Of a stretch of 48,753 nt of DNA, positions 8,045 to 16,588 are shown piece by piece. Location of the stretch: contig JBGQGW010000002.1 of NCBI GenBank assembly GCA_041497605.1, positions 1-48,753 of the forward strand, given 5' to 3'. How positions within the stretch are numbered: position 1 is the stretch's first letter; every line of letters begins with the position of its first letter. The stretch comes from JBGPTK01 sp041497605 (GTDB lineage: Bacteria > Acidobacteriota > Terriglobia > Acidiferrales > UBA7541). The position numbers were made by a program, and so were the translations under genes. The notes beneath the pieces were generated by a model that made no database searches, was not told the origin of the DNA, and saw nothing but the letters and a program-made list of their open reading frames with translations.

Positions 8045-9841
8045 CTACTTTGCTCGATTTACCATCACTTCAGTCCGATCTTCAACCGTAGATTCCAGCG
8101 CCGGTTTTTCGAGTATGAAATTGCCTAATACCAGGACGTCCATCTTCGTTCGAAGGAAACAATCCAGCGCTTCCTCGGGGCGAAGAACGATCGGCTCGTT
8201 TTCATTGAACGAGGTATTCAGCAGGACCGGCACACCCGTTTGATTCGCAAATTCCTTGATCAGCTTCCAATAAAGCGGGTTCGCCTGCCGATTCACCGTT
8301 TGCAGACGCGCAGTGCCATCCACGTGCGTCGGCGCGGGAATTACGGCGCGCTTTTCCGGACGCACGGCATAAGCAAAGGTCATGAAGGGAGAGGGATGGG
8401 TGCGCTCGAAATATTCCGCTGTCGATTCTTCGAGTATGGATGGAGCAAAAGGCCGGAATGTCTCGCGGTGCTTAATGCGCTGGTTCAGGATGTCCTTCAT
8501 TTCGGGCCGTCGTGGATCGGCGAGAATGCTGCGATTGCCCAGCGCTCGGGGACCCCATTCCTGGCGGCCCTGGAACCAACCCACCACCCGGCCCCGAGCG
8601 ATGTGCTGCGCCGTGGTTTTTAACAGAGCGCTTTCGTCCAGTTCCTCCACGCGGATTTCGGTGCCCGAAATTCCGCGGCCCTCGAGCGCTCGCCGGGCAT
8701 CCTCGTGAGAATAGCCCGGCCCCCAGGACGCATGATCCATCACAAATTTCCGCGGGGCGCCAAGAACTTGATGCTGGACAAAGAATGCGGCGCCGACGGA
8801 CAGGCCTGCGTCTCCCGCCGCCGGCTGGACATACACTCGTTCAAATTCGGTGCGGTCGAAGATCTTGCCGTTGGCGACGCAGTTGAACGCCACACCGCCG
8901 GCAAGGCAGAGATTTTTCTGCTTGGTTTGCCGCTGCAACGAATTGAGCATCGTCAGATAGGTATCTTCCAGCGCCGCCTGCATCGTCGCGGCGAGATCGC
9001 GATGCCGCTGCTCCACTGGTTCGCTGGCCGGACGTGCCGGCCCAAGCCGTTTTTCAAGATATTCGGAAAACAGGCGGCCTTGTACCGGGGTCTGATCCGC
9101 TTCCCGCCAGGTCATCTCCGGACCCTTCCGCTGGTGCGAGAAATATTCCAAGCCCAGCCGGAATCCGATTCCGCCGCGTGTGGCGTGCACAATTTTACGA
9201 AACTCATCAAGATAAGCGGGCTGGCCGTAAGCCGCCAAGCCCATCACTTTGTATTCGTCGCCGAATTTCCAGAAGCCGATGTACTGCGTCAAAGCGGTGT
9301 AATAGATCCCCAGAGAATGAGGAAAGGCGATGGAGCCATGGATCTGCATACGAGGCCCTCTCCCCGTGGACCACATGGTGCTGGCGAAGTCACCCAGGCC
9401 ATCGGCGGAGAGCACGGCTGCTTCTTCGAAAGGGGAAACGAAAAATGCGCTGGCTGAATGCGCCTGGTGATGTTCGATGCGATGAAACGTGGAGCGCAGC
9501 CGTTCGGAATCGAGATCGAAGGCGCGGGCCAACTCTTCCTTGACCCCGGCAAATCGCTTCATCACGCCTATTCTTTCGAGCGCGAAGCTGGGCATGCGCA
9601 TCGAATAGAGCAGCTTGGTCCCGATGCGCGCCCAGGGATCGCGCGGAATCGCAACATGATCCACTTCCGTCAGCGAGATGCCTGCTTCGGCAAGGCAATA
9701 ACGAATTGCCTGGACGGGGAAACCGGCGGCGTATTTCACTCGATTGAATCGTTCCTCTTCGACAGCCGCGATGAGTTGCCCGTCCGAAACGAGAGCGGCA
9801 GAAGCGTTTGCGTGGTATGCGTTGATTCCCAGAATATACAT
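8045..9841 (-). CDS. NodU/CmcH/TobZ-family carbamoyltransferase (copy 2)
   Basis: 598 residues, the most canonical of the three copies. Landmarks are the N-terminal YILGINAYHANASAAL, EEERFNR (28-34), metal-binding H124/H128 in EHHQAHSASAF, acidic loop DGLGD (147-151), FPHSLG, EYKVMGLAAYG, CLAGGVAFNC, EWGPRALGNRS and LLNTSFN. These cover the Kae1-like and YrdC-like halves. The expected activity is ATP-dependent transfer of carbamoyl phosphate to a hydroxyl. It directly follows the asparagine-synthetase-like gene (46-base gap) and precedes the WcaI-like glycosyltransferase by 84 bases. Copy 1 lies about 4 kb further downstream in the same transcript. The two copies differ strongly, so they probably use different acceptors rather than being a recent duplication. 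Confidence 0.94.
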   Translation of the reverse strand: MYILGINAYHANASAALVSDGQLIAAVEEERFNRVKYAAGFPVQAIRYCLAEAGISLTEVDHVAIPRDPWARIGTKLLYSMRMPSFALERIGVMKRFAGVKEELARAFDLDSERLRSTFHRIEHHQAHSASAFFVSPFEEAAVLSADGLGDFASTMWSTGRGPRMQIHGSIAFPHSLGIYYTALTQYIGFWKFGDEYKVMGLAAYGQPAYLDEFRKIVHATRGGIGFRLGLEYFSHQRKGPEMTWREADQTPVQGRLFSEYLEKRLGPARPASEPVEQRHRDLAATMQAALEDTYLTMLNSLQRQTKQKNLCLAGGVAFNCVANGKIFDRTEFERVYVQPAAGDAGLSVGAAFFVQHQVLGAPRKFVMDHASWGPGYSHEDARRALEGRGISGTEIRVEELDESALLKTTAQHIARGRVVGWFQGRQEWGPRALGNRSILADPRRPEMKDILNQRIKHRETFRPFAPSILEESTAEYFERTHPSPFMTFAYAVRPEKRAVIPAPTHVDGTARLQTVNRQANPLYWKLIKEFANQTGVPVLLNTSFNENEPIVLRPEEALDCFLRTKMDVLVLGNFILEKPALESTVEDRTEVMVNRAK

Positions 9842-9887
9842 TCGGTGAAGCTCCCCTATTTGTTCAATCGCCTGGTTGCGAGCGGCC

Positions 9888-11867
9888 TCACATCGTAGAG
9901 GCTGCTGTGGCAGTCTCGACTACCGCGGGGCGCGAATTGTCTGCTTCCAGATGGCGCTGCGTCCACTCGTTCAGCACGTACAGGCTCCACGGACGAGACC
10001 AACTGGTTCGTCCGGACAGGAAATCTTGCCACACGTTGCGGACTTTGTGTTCATCGAGCGACCTTAAGAGTACTGGGGAGAGATTCTGGAGGCTATCCGC
10101 CACTCGCGCTTGCAAAGGTCCTCGAAGCCACTTCTCCCAGGGGAATGTGAAGGTGCGCTTGCGCTGGGCGATCACTTCCTTGGGCAGCAAATCGCCGAGC
10201 GCTTCGACGAGCAAAGGCTTTGAAACTCTTCCGCGCAGCTTCGCCGATGCGGGCAATCGCATTACATATTCAACCAGCGGATGGTCGAGAAACGGCACAC
10301 GAACCTCGAGGGAATTGCTCATGCTCAGGGAGTCGGCATCCCGCAGCAGCGTGTTCACCATGTACGAACGCAATTCGAGCCAGGAAACAGCGGTGAAGGG
10401 ATCGAGTTGTTCCGATTCCAGCGCGGCTTTCGACAGCCAGGCGCGCCACAGCGACGGCGCACCAGCGTCTTCCGTTAGCGCATTGAGCGTCGGTGCTGCT
10501 TCTGGTGTGAAAAGCGCGCGAGTAAAAAAGTATCCATGCGGCATGGACCGGGGGTTTCGCCACGCCGCTGCCAGCTTGCGGGCGAAGTCTGGCGTGCCCT
10601 GGCGTGCGGCAATGCCTTCCATTGCTCGCGCGGTAGAAGCTCGGAGCCAGGAAGGAGTTAAACGGCCGAGCGATGCCAGGCGGCCCACTTGCGGCGTTGA
10701 GCGAAATGTGGAGTAACCGCCGAAAATTTCATCACTGCCCAGCCCGGAGAGCGCCACCTTCAGCCCAACTTGCCGCGCAGCCCACGAGACGAAATAGGAG
10801 TTCACGCCATCCATGCTGGGCTGGTCAAATGCAGCAACGGCTTCTTCGAGACGCGCGAGCATGTCTTCGCCGGTGAGCAAAAGCTCACTGTGCTGGGTAT
10901 GGAATCGCTGAGCGGATCGCCGGGCCATCTCTGCTTCGCTGAAATCCTGCTCGGCAAAGATGACCGTAAGAGTATGGATGCCGCTGTGTTCGCGGCTGGC
11001 AAGCGCGGCCAGTGCCGTGGAATCGAGACCGCTGGAAAGAAAGATCCCCAATGGCACATCGGCGATCAAATGTCCGCGAACCGAGTTCTCGAGCAGCGAC
11101 CGCAATTCCTTTGCGGGAGAAGACTGTTCCGCATGTTCGCGTTTCTTTCCGCCCATCACCGAGGCGATATCCCAGAAAGGTTGGGGCGAAGGCGTTGGCT
11201 GTGCAACCGGCAGGAGCAGACTGTGGCCGGGCGGCAGCGAATAGATGCCTTCAACCAGCGTCATCGGCTCGCCAATCGACCCGAATAGGAGATAGCTTTC
11301 GAGAGCGGTCGTCGAAAGTTGCCTCGGGATGATCCCGGAAGCGAGCAGGGCGCGAACCTCCGACGCGAAAAGGAATGTCCCATTCGCGGCAGCGTAATAA
11401 AGGGGTTTTATGCCGAGGCGATCACGGGCCAGGAAAACCTGGCGGGGCGGACCCTGTGGCCCGGTGGGCATTTCCAATATTGCGAATGCGAACATGCCCT
11501 GAAGATGCCGGGGACAATCGGATCCCCACGTCTCGTAGGCATGTACGATCAATTCGGTATCGGAATTTGTTTGGAAGCGGTGCCCCAGGGATTCAAGAGT
11601 GCGGCGCAGTTCGCGGAAATTATAAATTTCTCCATTAAAGACCACTGCAACGGTTCCCGATTCGTTCCAGATCGGCTGGTTTCCGCCAGGAAGATCAATA
11701 ATGCTGAGCCGGCGCATACCCAGCGCAACGGGCGGGGCGGCAAGAATTCCTTCGTCATCGGGGCCACGATGCCGCATGGCTGCCAGCATCCGTCTGGTCA
11801 AGCCCTCAACGAACTCACTCGTATTTTCTATCTTTTCGGCTGCAATCGCGCCGCAGATGCCGCACAT
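9888..11867 (-). CDS. Asparagine synthetase-like glutamine amidotransferase (AsnB family)
   Basis: 659 residues. Cys2 of MCGICGAI is the nucleophile of an N-terminal class II glutaminase domain (about 1-215), with RHRGPDDEG (32-40) and FNGEIYN (78-84). The C-terminal ATP-pyrophosphatase domain has SGLDST (279-284), the nucleotide-binding loop. Family members make asparagine or amidate acids on glycans and natural products. Within polysaccharide loci they often amidate uronic acids or make an unknown amide; the ugd gene at the left edge would provide uronate. The gene stands between the membrane transglutaminase (185-base gap) and carbamoyltransferase copy 2. The reaction is well supported at family level; a glycan substrate is inferred, and ordinary asparagine synthesis is not excluded. 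Confidence 0.92.
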   Translation of the reverse strand: MCGICGAIAAEKIENTSEFVEGLTRRMLAAMRHRGPDDEGILAAPPVALGMRRLSIIDLPGGNQPIWNESGTVAVVFNGEIYNFRELRRTLESLGHRFQTNSDTELIVHAYETWGSDCPRHLQGMFAFAILEMPTGPQGPPRQVFLARDRLGIKPLYYAAANGTFLFASEVRALLASGIIPRQLSTTALESYLLFGSIGEPMTLVEGIYSLPPGHSLLLPVAQPTPSPQPFWDIASVMGGKKREHAEQSSPAKELRSLLENSVRGHLIADVPLGIFLSSGLDSTALAALASREHSGIHTLTVIFAEQDFSEAEMARRSAQRFHTQHSELLLTGEDMLARLEEAVAAFDQPSMDGVNSYFVSWAARQVGLKVALSGLGSDEIFGGYSTFRSTPQVGRLASLGRLTPSWLRASTARAMEGIAARQGTPDFARKLAAAWRNPRSMPHGYFFTRALFTPEAAPTLNALTEDAGAPSLWRAWLSKAALESEQLDPFTAVSWLELRSYMVNTLLRDADSLSMSNSLEVRVPFLDHPLVEYVMRLPASAKLRGRVSKPLLVEALGDLLPKEVIAQRKRTFTFPWEKWLRGPLQARVADSLQNLSPVLLRSLDEHKVRNVWQDFLSGRTSWSRPWSLYVLNEWTQRHLEADNSRPAVVETATAASTM

Positions 11868-12052
11868 GAGATGAGCTCACCGTAACCTGGAAATTGAAAC
11901 TCTGCCCGCTCTGGTCCCGCATGCAAGAGCCGAGCTTCGCCTAGCCGGGCGGGAATTGCAGTATACCGCGAATGTTTCTGAATCGATCTTTGAAGTGCGT
12001 TCTCCGTTACCCAAGACTGTGCTTATGGCTTACAAGAAGAGTGCGGCAAAAA

Positions 12053-12895
12053 TCAAACCGGCATGCCTAAGACGATCCGGATCGCATCCCTGACCCGTTC
12101 GCGTACTCGGACTCGATGAATCCCGTAGCGCGCCTCGGCATACCAGCGCAGTGCGAAGCGTGCAAACAGGAATAACAGCAACAGGAAGAATGAGATCACC
12201 AGTACAGCAAAAGACCGGCGCTCCAGCAATACCGTCCACCAGACGGAGTCTTCCCATCCGGGAAGAACATGATTCAGCAAGCCCCTAAGAAAGCGGCCGA
12301 TAATCGGAATGCGCGCTAGGCGAACGTGGGCTGTCGTTTCGTAGGTATACGTCGGATCGTAATTTGGGACATTGCGCGTTGCCTGCCGCAGAACCTCGGG
12401 GTCGCCGAGTTCCTGCCGAGTCAGCAGGTGGCCATCCGCTCCGCGCGGGATGTTTCGAAAGGCGGGATCGACGACGATCCATCGGCCATCAATGAATACT
12501 TCCGCAACCACATGCTTCGCGCCACGATCGGCGGCCAAGAGTAACAAGCGCCTGGATTGAAGCCCGCTGCTGTTCGCCAGATTCACAAAAGCGTTCGTCG
12601 CGCTTCCGCACACACGCAGGAGTGCCTGGTAGTTGAGAGTTTGTTCCGGATCGTGAGTTGCCGTAGGGGAAGCATTGCCGGTGCGGCGTGCCGGGCCATG
12701 TTGCATCCAAGCCAGGATCTCGCTGATTTTTTCTTCCGGCGTAGCGCCAGCCGGCGTGACCGCATCCGAGAAGCCCTTCAGGTACTCTCGCGTTGAATAG
12801 TCTCTGACTACGGCATACAAGAACAGAAGAACGGAGAGTACCAGCAAGCCGTTCACCGCGTACCAGACCGTCAGCAGGGTGGGATGACGCTTCAT
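12053..12895 (-). CDS. Membrane-anchored transglutaminase-like protein
   Basis: 280 residues with a transmembrane segment near each end (about 9-31 and 228-250) and a transglutaminase-like papain-fold core. The Cys-His-Asp triad appears complete: C96 in LLRVCGSATN, H128 in GAKHVVAEVF and D143 in WIVVDPAF. The segment between the two membrane helices would lie in the periplasm, and the C-terminal tail is basic (cytoplasmic). The family includes peptidases, amidases and acyl-transferring enzymes. The ATG overlaps the TGA of the upstream glycosyltransferase by four bases, so it is co-translated with a sugar enzyme. Its substrate is unknown; it could act on a peptide or amide in the envelope. A catalytic role is likely because all three residues are kept. 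Confidence 0.82.
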   Translation of the reverse strand: MKRHPTLLTVWYAVNGLLVLSVLLFLYAVVRDYSTREYLKGFSDAVTPAGATPEEKISEILAWMQHGPARRTGNASPTATHDPEQTLNYQALLRVCGSATNAFVNLANSSGLQSRRLLLLAADRGAKHVVAEVFIDGRWIVVDPAFRNIPRGADGHLLTRQELGDPEVLRQATRNVPNYDPTYTYETTAHVRLARIPIIGRFLRGLLNHVLPGWEDSVWWTVLLERRSFAVLVISFFLLLLFLFARFALRWYAEARYGIHRVRVRERVRDAIRIVLGMPV

Positions 12896-14097
12896 CTGCC
12901 GTTCGCTTCCGAAACGAGTTTTGAGTATAGAGATTCCATCTGTGCGAGCGGCTGATTCCAGGAAAGTTCTCGCGCTACTTCTTCGCAGCCGCCTCGATAG
13001 CGCTCTCGTGGCGATTCTTCGGCTAGTATTCTGGCGAGAGCAGTCTCGATTTCAATAGCGTCATAGGGAACCATTAGCCCCGCTCTGCCGTCAATGGCTG
13101 GGCCGATGCCGCAGCGGTCGGTGACAATCACCGGTGCTCCACACGCTACCGCCTCGGCAACCGTATTGCCGAAGTTTTCATTTTGAGACGGCAGAACAAA
13201 CACATCCGCATCACGGTAGGCCTCCCATTTCTCACCGTCGTAAAGAGGTCCCGTAAATTTGACCGTTTCTCTCAGGCCCAACTCCTGCACCAAAGATTCG
13301 AGTTTCCTTAAGTATCCGTCGTTCTCGTCCGGTCCCCCGATGACAAGCACCGACGATTTTCCGTTGCTGGCGGTTTTCCGCCACTGCGCATAGGCACGAA
13401 TCAAAAGATCAGGGCTCTTCTTGGCAATTAGACGCCCGAGAAAAAGAACTAGTTTCGCATTTGATGTGACACCTATTTTCTTGCGGAAGCCCCCCGGGAG
13501 GGGCAGGCTTTCGGGCACCTCAACTCCGTTCCGGCGAATGATGATCTTGGATTCTACGACACCACCCGCGATGAGTTCCCGTTTTTCCCTCTCAGACGTC
13601 GCGATCACACAGGAAGCTTTGCGAACAAGCCGCTTGCCCCCGAGGAAATGATACGCCCGCTTCAACCACAGGTTGCGGACGATTGGGCGAAACATGCCGA
13701 TCGGTTCGATCACGTAAGAGATAGGATGGCGCAAACATCGCGACGCTACGGCAATCCCAAGAAAATCGTAGAGTCCGTAGATATGAACGATGTCGAAAGA
13801 GTGGAGACATTCATCGCAGTAGCTTTTCAGCCCGGGATTTATGGTGAGAGCGCGATAACGAGCCTGCGTTCGTAAATAAATAGCCTCGATGCCATCTTCT
13901 TCTGAGTGCCACCCCCAGCGATTTTGTCCGGGCGGCTTCGGCGGGCCGTTCGATTTCCCGAATCCCATGTCCGTGGTTAATACGGTGACCCTGTGTCCGT
14001 GCGCAACCAGCCGCTTCGCGATCGCGCGGATCTTGGTTGGCGGGCCTCCCGCGGCCTGAAAGGGAAAGTAAGTTTGGGAAACCATTAAGATGCGCAT
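12892..14097 (-). CDS. GT4-family glycosyltransferase
   Basis: A 401-residue GT-B retaining glycosyltransferase. The N-terminus has the glycine-rich acceptor loop (FPFQAAGGPPTKI, about 12-24). The C-terminal domain has LVLFLGRLIAKKSPDLLI and the EX7E-type donor motif ENFGNTVAEAVACG, followed by VIVTDRCG. It starts with ATG at 14097. It lies 28 bases after the next glycosyltransferase in the transcript and ends in a four-base overlap with the transglutaminase gene. It probably adds one sugar of the repeat unit at the cytoplasmic face. Donor sugar is unknown. Confidence 0.9.
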   Translation of the reverse strand: MRILMVSQTYFPFQAAGGPPTKIRAIAKRLVAHGHRVTVLTTDMGFGKSNGPPKPPGQNRWGWHSEEDGIEAIYLRTQARYRALTINPGLKSYCDECLHSFDIVHIYGLYDFLGIAVASRCLRHPISYVIEPIGMFRPIVRNLWLKRAYHFLGGKRLVRKASCVIATSEREKRELIAGGVVESKIIIRRNGVEVPESLPLPGGFRKKIGVTSNAKLVLFLGRLIAKKSPDLLIRAYAQWRKTASNGKSSVLVIGGPDENDGYLRKLESLVQELGLRETVKFTGPLYDGEKWEAYRDADVFVLPSQNENFGNTVAEAVACGAPVIVTDRCGIGPAIDGRAGLMVPYDAIEIETALARILAEESPRERYRGGCEEVARELSWNQPLAQMESLYSKLVSEANGR

Positions 14098-14125
14098 CAG
14101 AATGATCTCAGGACAAAGCCTGGAT

Positions 14126-15277
14126 TCAGCCTTTATCTACCGGCGAACACAAGACACGTTCCAATTCAGCGGCAAAACTTTCGAAAAGGTAGTGAGTGCG
14201 TACCCGCTCACGCGCTCGCTCTCCCATGTCGTTGCGAAGGTGATCGTCAGTCAGCAAGTTGGTCAAAACACTCGCGAGCCGGTCCACGTCACCATGAGAG
14301 ACGAGGTAGCCGGTCACTCCGTCTTGTATCACGTCCAGCGTTCCGCCGTGAGCGCCACCTACAACGGGCTTGCCGAAAGCCATCGCCTCGAGGAAAACCA
14401 GGCCAAATCCTTCCCCCTTGCTTGGCAAGGCGAAGATATCGCAATTTGAATAACTGTACAGAAGTTCAGAAGATGCGGCAGGCAAGCTGCCGAGAAAAAA
14501 TACTCGATCCGCTACTCCAGACTCCCGGGCTAGCTTCTCCAGGCGAGGGCGGTCATCCCCATCACCGGCAATCACGAACTGAACATCGGGAACGCGCTCT
14601 TGAATCAGGGGAAGCGCGCGGATCACGGTATCAATTCCTTTGTAACCTTCCTCAGCGGACAATCGGGCAACGCTTAACACCACTCGGCCAGCAGGGAAAT
14701 TTGTCGGCCGCCCGTCTCCGTTCGAATGGGATTTCTGCGAGTCGCTCCAAAAGGTCGGATCAAGCGCCAGGGGGAGTATCTTGACAGCGCGGGCTGAGAC
14801 GCCCTGCAACTCCTCCACGCACTGCGCGGTGTAGCGGGAAATCGCGAGAACTAAATCAGCTCCGCGCAAAGCCCAACGTCGAAGAAAGGGCAACGGTGTC
14901 CATACTTCGATGCCCCAGGCGACCACGATCAGTCGAGCTCCGGTCCATTTCTTCACGAACCAACCAACCGGCGCAAGATTCGGGTGGTTGACAAATATCA
15001 TTTTGGGGCGCTGCTTGACTGAACCAAGAGCTGCCAGCAGAAAACGGAGTTTGCCACGCCCAAAGCCGGTGAATTCGAATCTGAAGTGGCCCACTTGTGC
15101 CTGATGCTTACCCGGCGGGTCATTCAAACTGAGGAAAAGGCAGGCAGCGCCATCTCGAGATGTTAGCTCTGCCAGCACGGCAGCCATATGCCGGGAGGCG
15201 CGCTGAATGCCTCCCACGGTTTGCAAGTCAGTAAAAAGTCCGAGGCATGGGTGCTGCGAAGGTACGGCCGAGCTCAT
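14126..15277 (-). CDS. GT4-family glycosyltransferase
   Basis: A 383-residue GT-B glycosyltransferase. Key parts are the N-terminal LFTDLQTVGGIQR acceptor loop, VVLSVARLSAEEGYKGIDTVI at the start of the C-terminal domain and the donor motif GEGFGLVFLEAMAFGKP with two Glu separated by seven residues. The open frame begins 13 codons earlier, but ATG at 15277 is preferred because it forms an ATGA overlap with the stop of the epimerase gene at 15274 and begins just before the first beta strand. It is likely one of three successive transferases in this part of the operon. Donor and linkage are unknown. Confidence 0.89.
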   Translation of the reverse strand: MSSAVPSQHPCLGLFTDLQTVGGIQRASRHMAAVLAELTSRDGAACLFLSLNDPPGKHQAQVGHFRFEFTGFGRGKLRFLLAALGSVKQRPKMIFVNHPNLAPVGWFVKKWTGARLIVVAWGIEVWTPLPFLRRWALRGADLVLAISRYTAQCVEELQGVSARAVKILPLALDPTFWSDSQKSHSNGDGRPTNFPAGRVVLSVARLSAEEGYKGIDTVIRALPLIQERVPDVQFVIAGDGDDRPRLEKLARESGVADRVFFLGSLPAASSELLYSYSNCDIFALPSKGEGFGLVFLEAMAFGKPVVGGAHGGTLDVIQDGVTGYLVSHGDVDRLASVLTNLLTDDHLRNDMGERARERVRTHYLFESFAAELERVLCSPVDKG

Positions 15278-16302
15278 GCGTATTGGGTCAAAATTCTTGC
15301 CGCTTCCTCGGCCCATGCAGCAAGCCGGTCAAGCCCTTCGGGAATCGAAATCTTCGGCTGCCATCCAAAATCACGCGCGGCTTTCCGGATGTCGCTGATG
15401 TAAATTTTTTGGTCGCCCGGCCGCCAGTCAGCGAATTGCACGGACGGCATTTGCTTCACAGCTTTCGCCAGGTGCTTGCTGCACTCGGTCCACACCGAAA
15501 TGGCATTCGATGGACCGCCGCCAATATTGTAAATTTCCCCCGCGGTGCGGTCGATTCGCCCGACAGCCAGCAGGAACGCGTCCACCAGGTCATCGATGTA
15601 GAGCAGGTCGCGGACCTGTTTCCCATCTCCGTAAATTGTCAGCGAACCATTCTGAAGCGCGGTCAGCACAAAATGCGCAACCCAGCCCTGGTCTTCGTTT
15701 CCGAATTGCCGGGAGCCATAGATGCAAGACATGCGAAAAACAACGGTTTGCAGGCCGTAAATGCGGAAGTAATCGTGCACATATTGATCGGCGGAACCCT
15801 TCGAGCAGCCATACGGGGAATGGAAATCCAGCGGCAACGACTCGGGAATTCCCTTGGGGAAATCAGGCATGGCGTAACGAGTTTCTTTTTCTTCCACGCG
15901 CACCTGATCCATTCCGCCATAGACCTTGTTCGTCGAAGTGAACACGACGATCGGTTTGCGGCTCTGATGCCTTGCCGCTTCGAGAACGTTTAGACTCCCT
16001 TGCGCGTTCGTGCTGAAGTCATCTTGCGGATTCTGCACGGACGTGGTCACCGCCACCTGCGCCGCGAAATGGAAAACGGTTCCGGCTCCCTGGATCGCTT
16101 CTTCCACCGCAGCAGTGTCGCGGGTGTCACCCTGAATCCAATGGAATTTTCCGCGATGGTTCTCTTCGAGCCAGTGAAGATTATTCAGGGTGCCGTTGCG
16201 GCTGGCATTGTCGAGTATGACGACTTCATGTCCTTCTCGCAGCAGCCGATCCGTCAGGTTACAACCGATAAAGCCGAGTCCGCCGGTTACAAGGGTGCGC
16301 AT
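15274..16302 (-). CDS. Extended SDR sugar epimerase, CDP-paratose 2-epimerase-like (copy 1)
   Basis: 342 residues. NAD-binding GGLGFIG is at 7-13 and the catalytic Y164-x3-K168 in SPYGCSKG is intact. The segment SCIYGSRQFGNEDQGWVAHF (192-211) closely follows the pattern of CDP-paratose 2-epimerase (tyvelose synthesis), though here the sugar could also be another NDP-deoxyhexose. The family oxidises and re-reduces a sugar carbon through bound NAD. It begins a run of ATGA-coupled genes leading into two glycosyltransferases. No CDP-glucose cytidylyltransferase, 4,6-dehydratase or paratose synthase is present in the window, so the substrate must be made elsewhere or is different. Family confidence is high, substrate confidence low. 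Confidence 0.86.
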   Translation of the reverse strand: MRTLVTGGLGFIGCNLTDRLLREGHEVVILDNASRNGTLNNLHWLEENHRGKFHWIQGDTRDTAAVEEAIQGAGTVFHFAAQVAVTTSVQNPQDDFSTNAQGSLNVLEAARHQSRKPIVVFTSTNKVYGGMDQVRVEEKETRYAMPDFPKGIPESLPLDFHSPYGCSKGSADQYVHDYFRIYGLQTVVFRMSCIYGSRQFGNEDQGWVAHFVLTALQNGSLTIYGDGKQVRDLLYIDDLVDAFLLAVGRIDRTAGEIYNIGGGPSNAISVWTECSKHLAKAVKQMPSVQFADWRPGDQKIYISDIRKAARDFGWQPKISIPEGLDRLAAWAEEAARILTQYA

Positions 16303-16588
16303 GGGCGATTGCTTCTCCCCTCGGGAGCTAGATTCATCTCGGAGCCATTGGGTTCAACTTGAGATCGGTTAAAAAATGGAGCAGCAAAATAAGTTCCGCG
16401 CTACTCGAGCACTCGAGCGGCGCCGAACGGTCTGCCTTCCATGCCCTTCAAAAACCCGGATGACCCCGCACCATGTTAGGTGGAGTGAATCACTTTCGCA
16501 AGCCGGAAGATGCTGTCGTTTCTGACGGTGCATGGGGATATCTGGGCGCGGGAATACCGGAAGCCAATGCAAAATAGATGTTCGTTCG
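16303..16588. other. 286-base non-coding space with short inverted repeat
   Basis: No family-like protein is visible here. A GC-rich hairpin lies at 16398-16423: GCGC arms enclose two CTCGAG boxes separated by two bases, giving a stem interrupted by a two-base mismatch. On the minus strand a TTATTTT stretch follows, so it could be a weak terminator between the glycosyltransferase ending at 16589 and the epimerase. A new promoter for 16302 may also lie here, but I could not name boxes. Confidence 0.35.
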
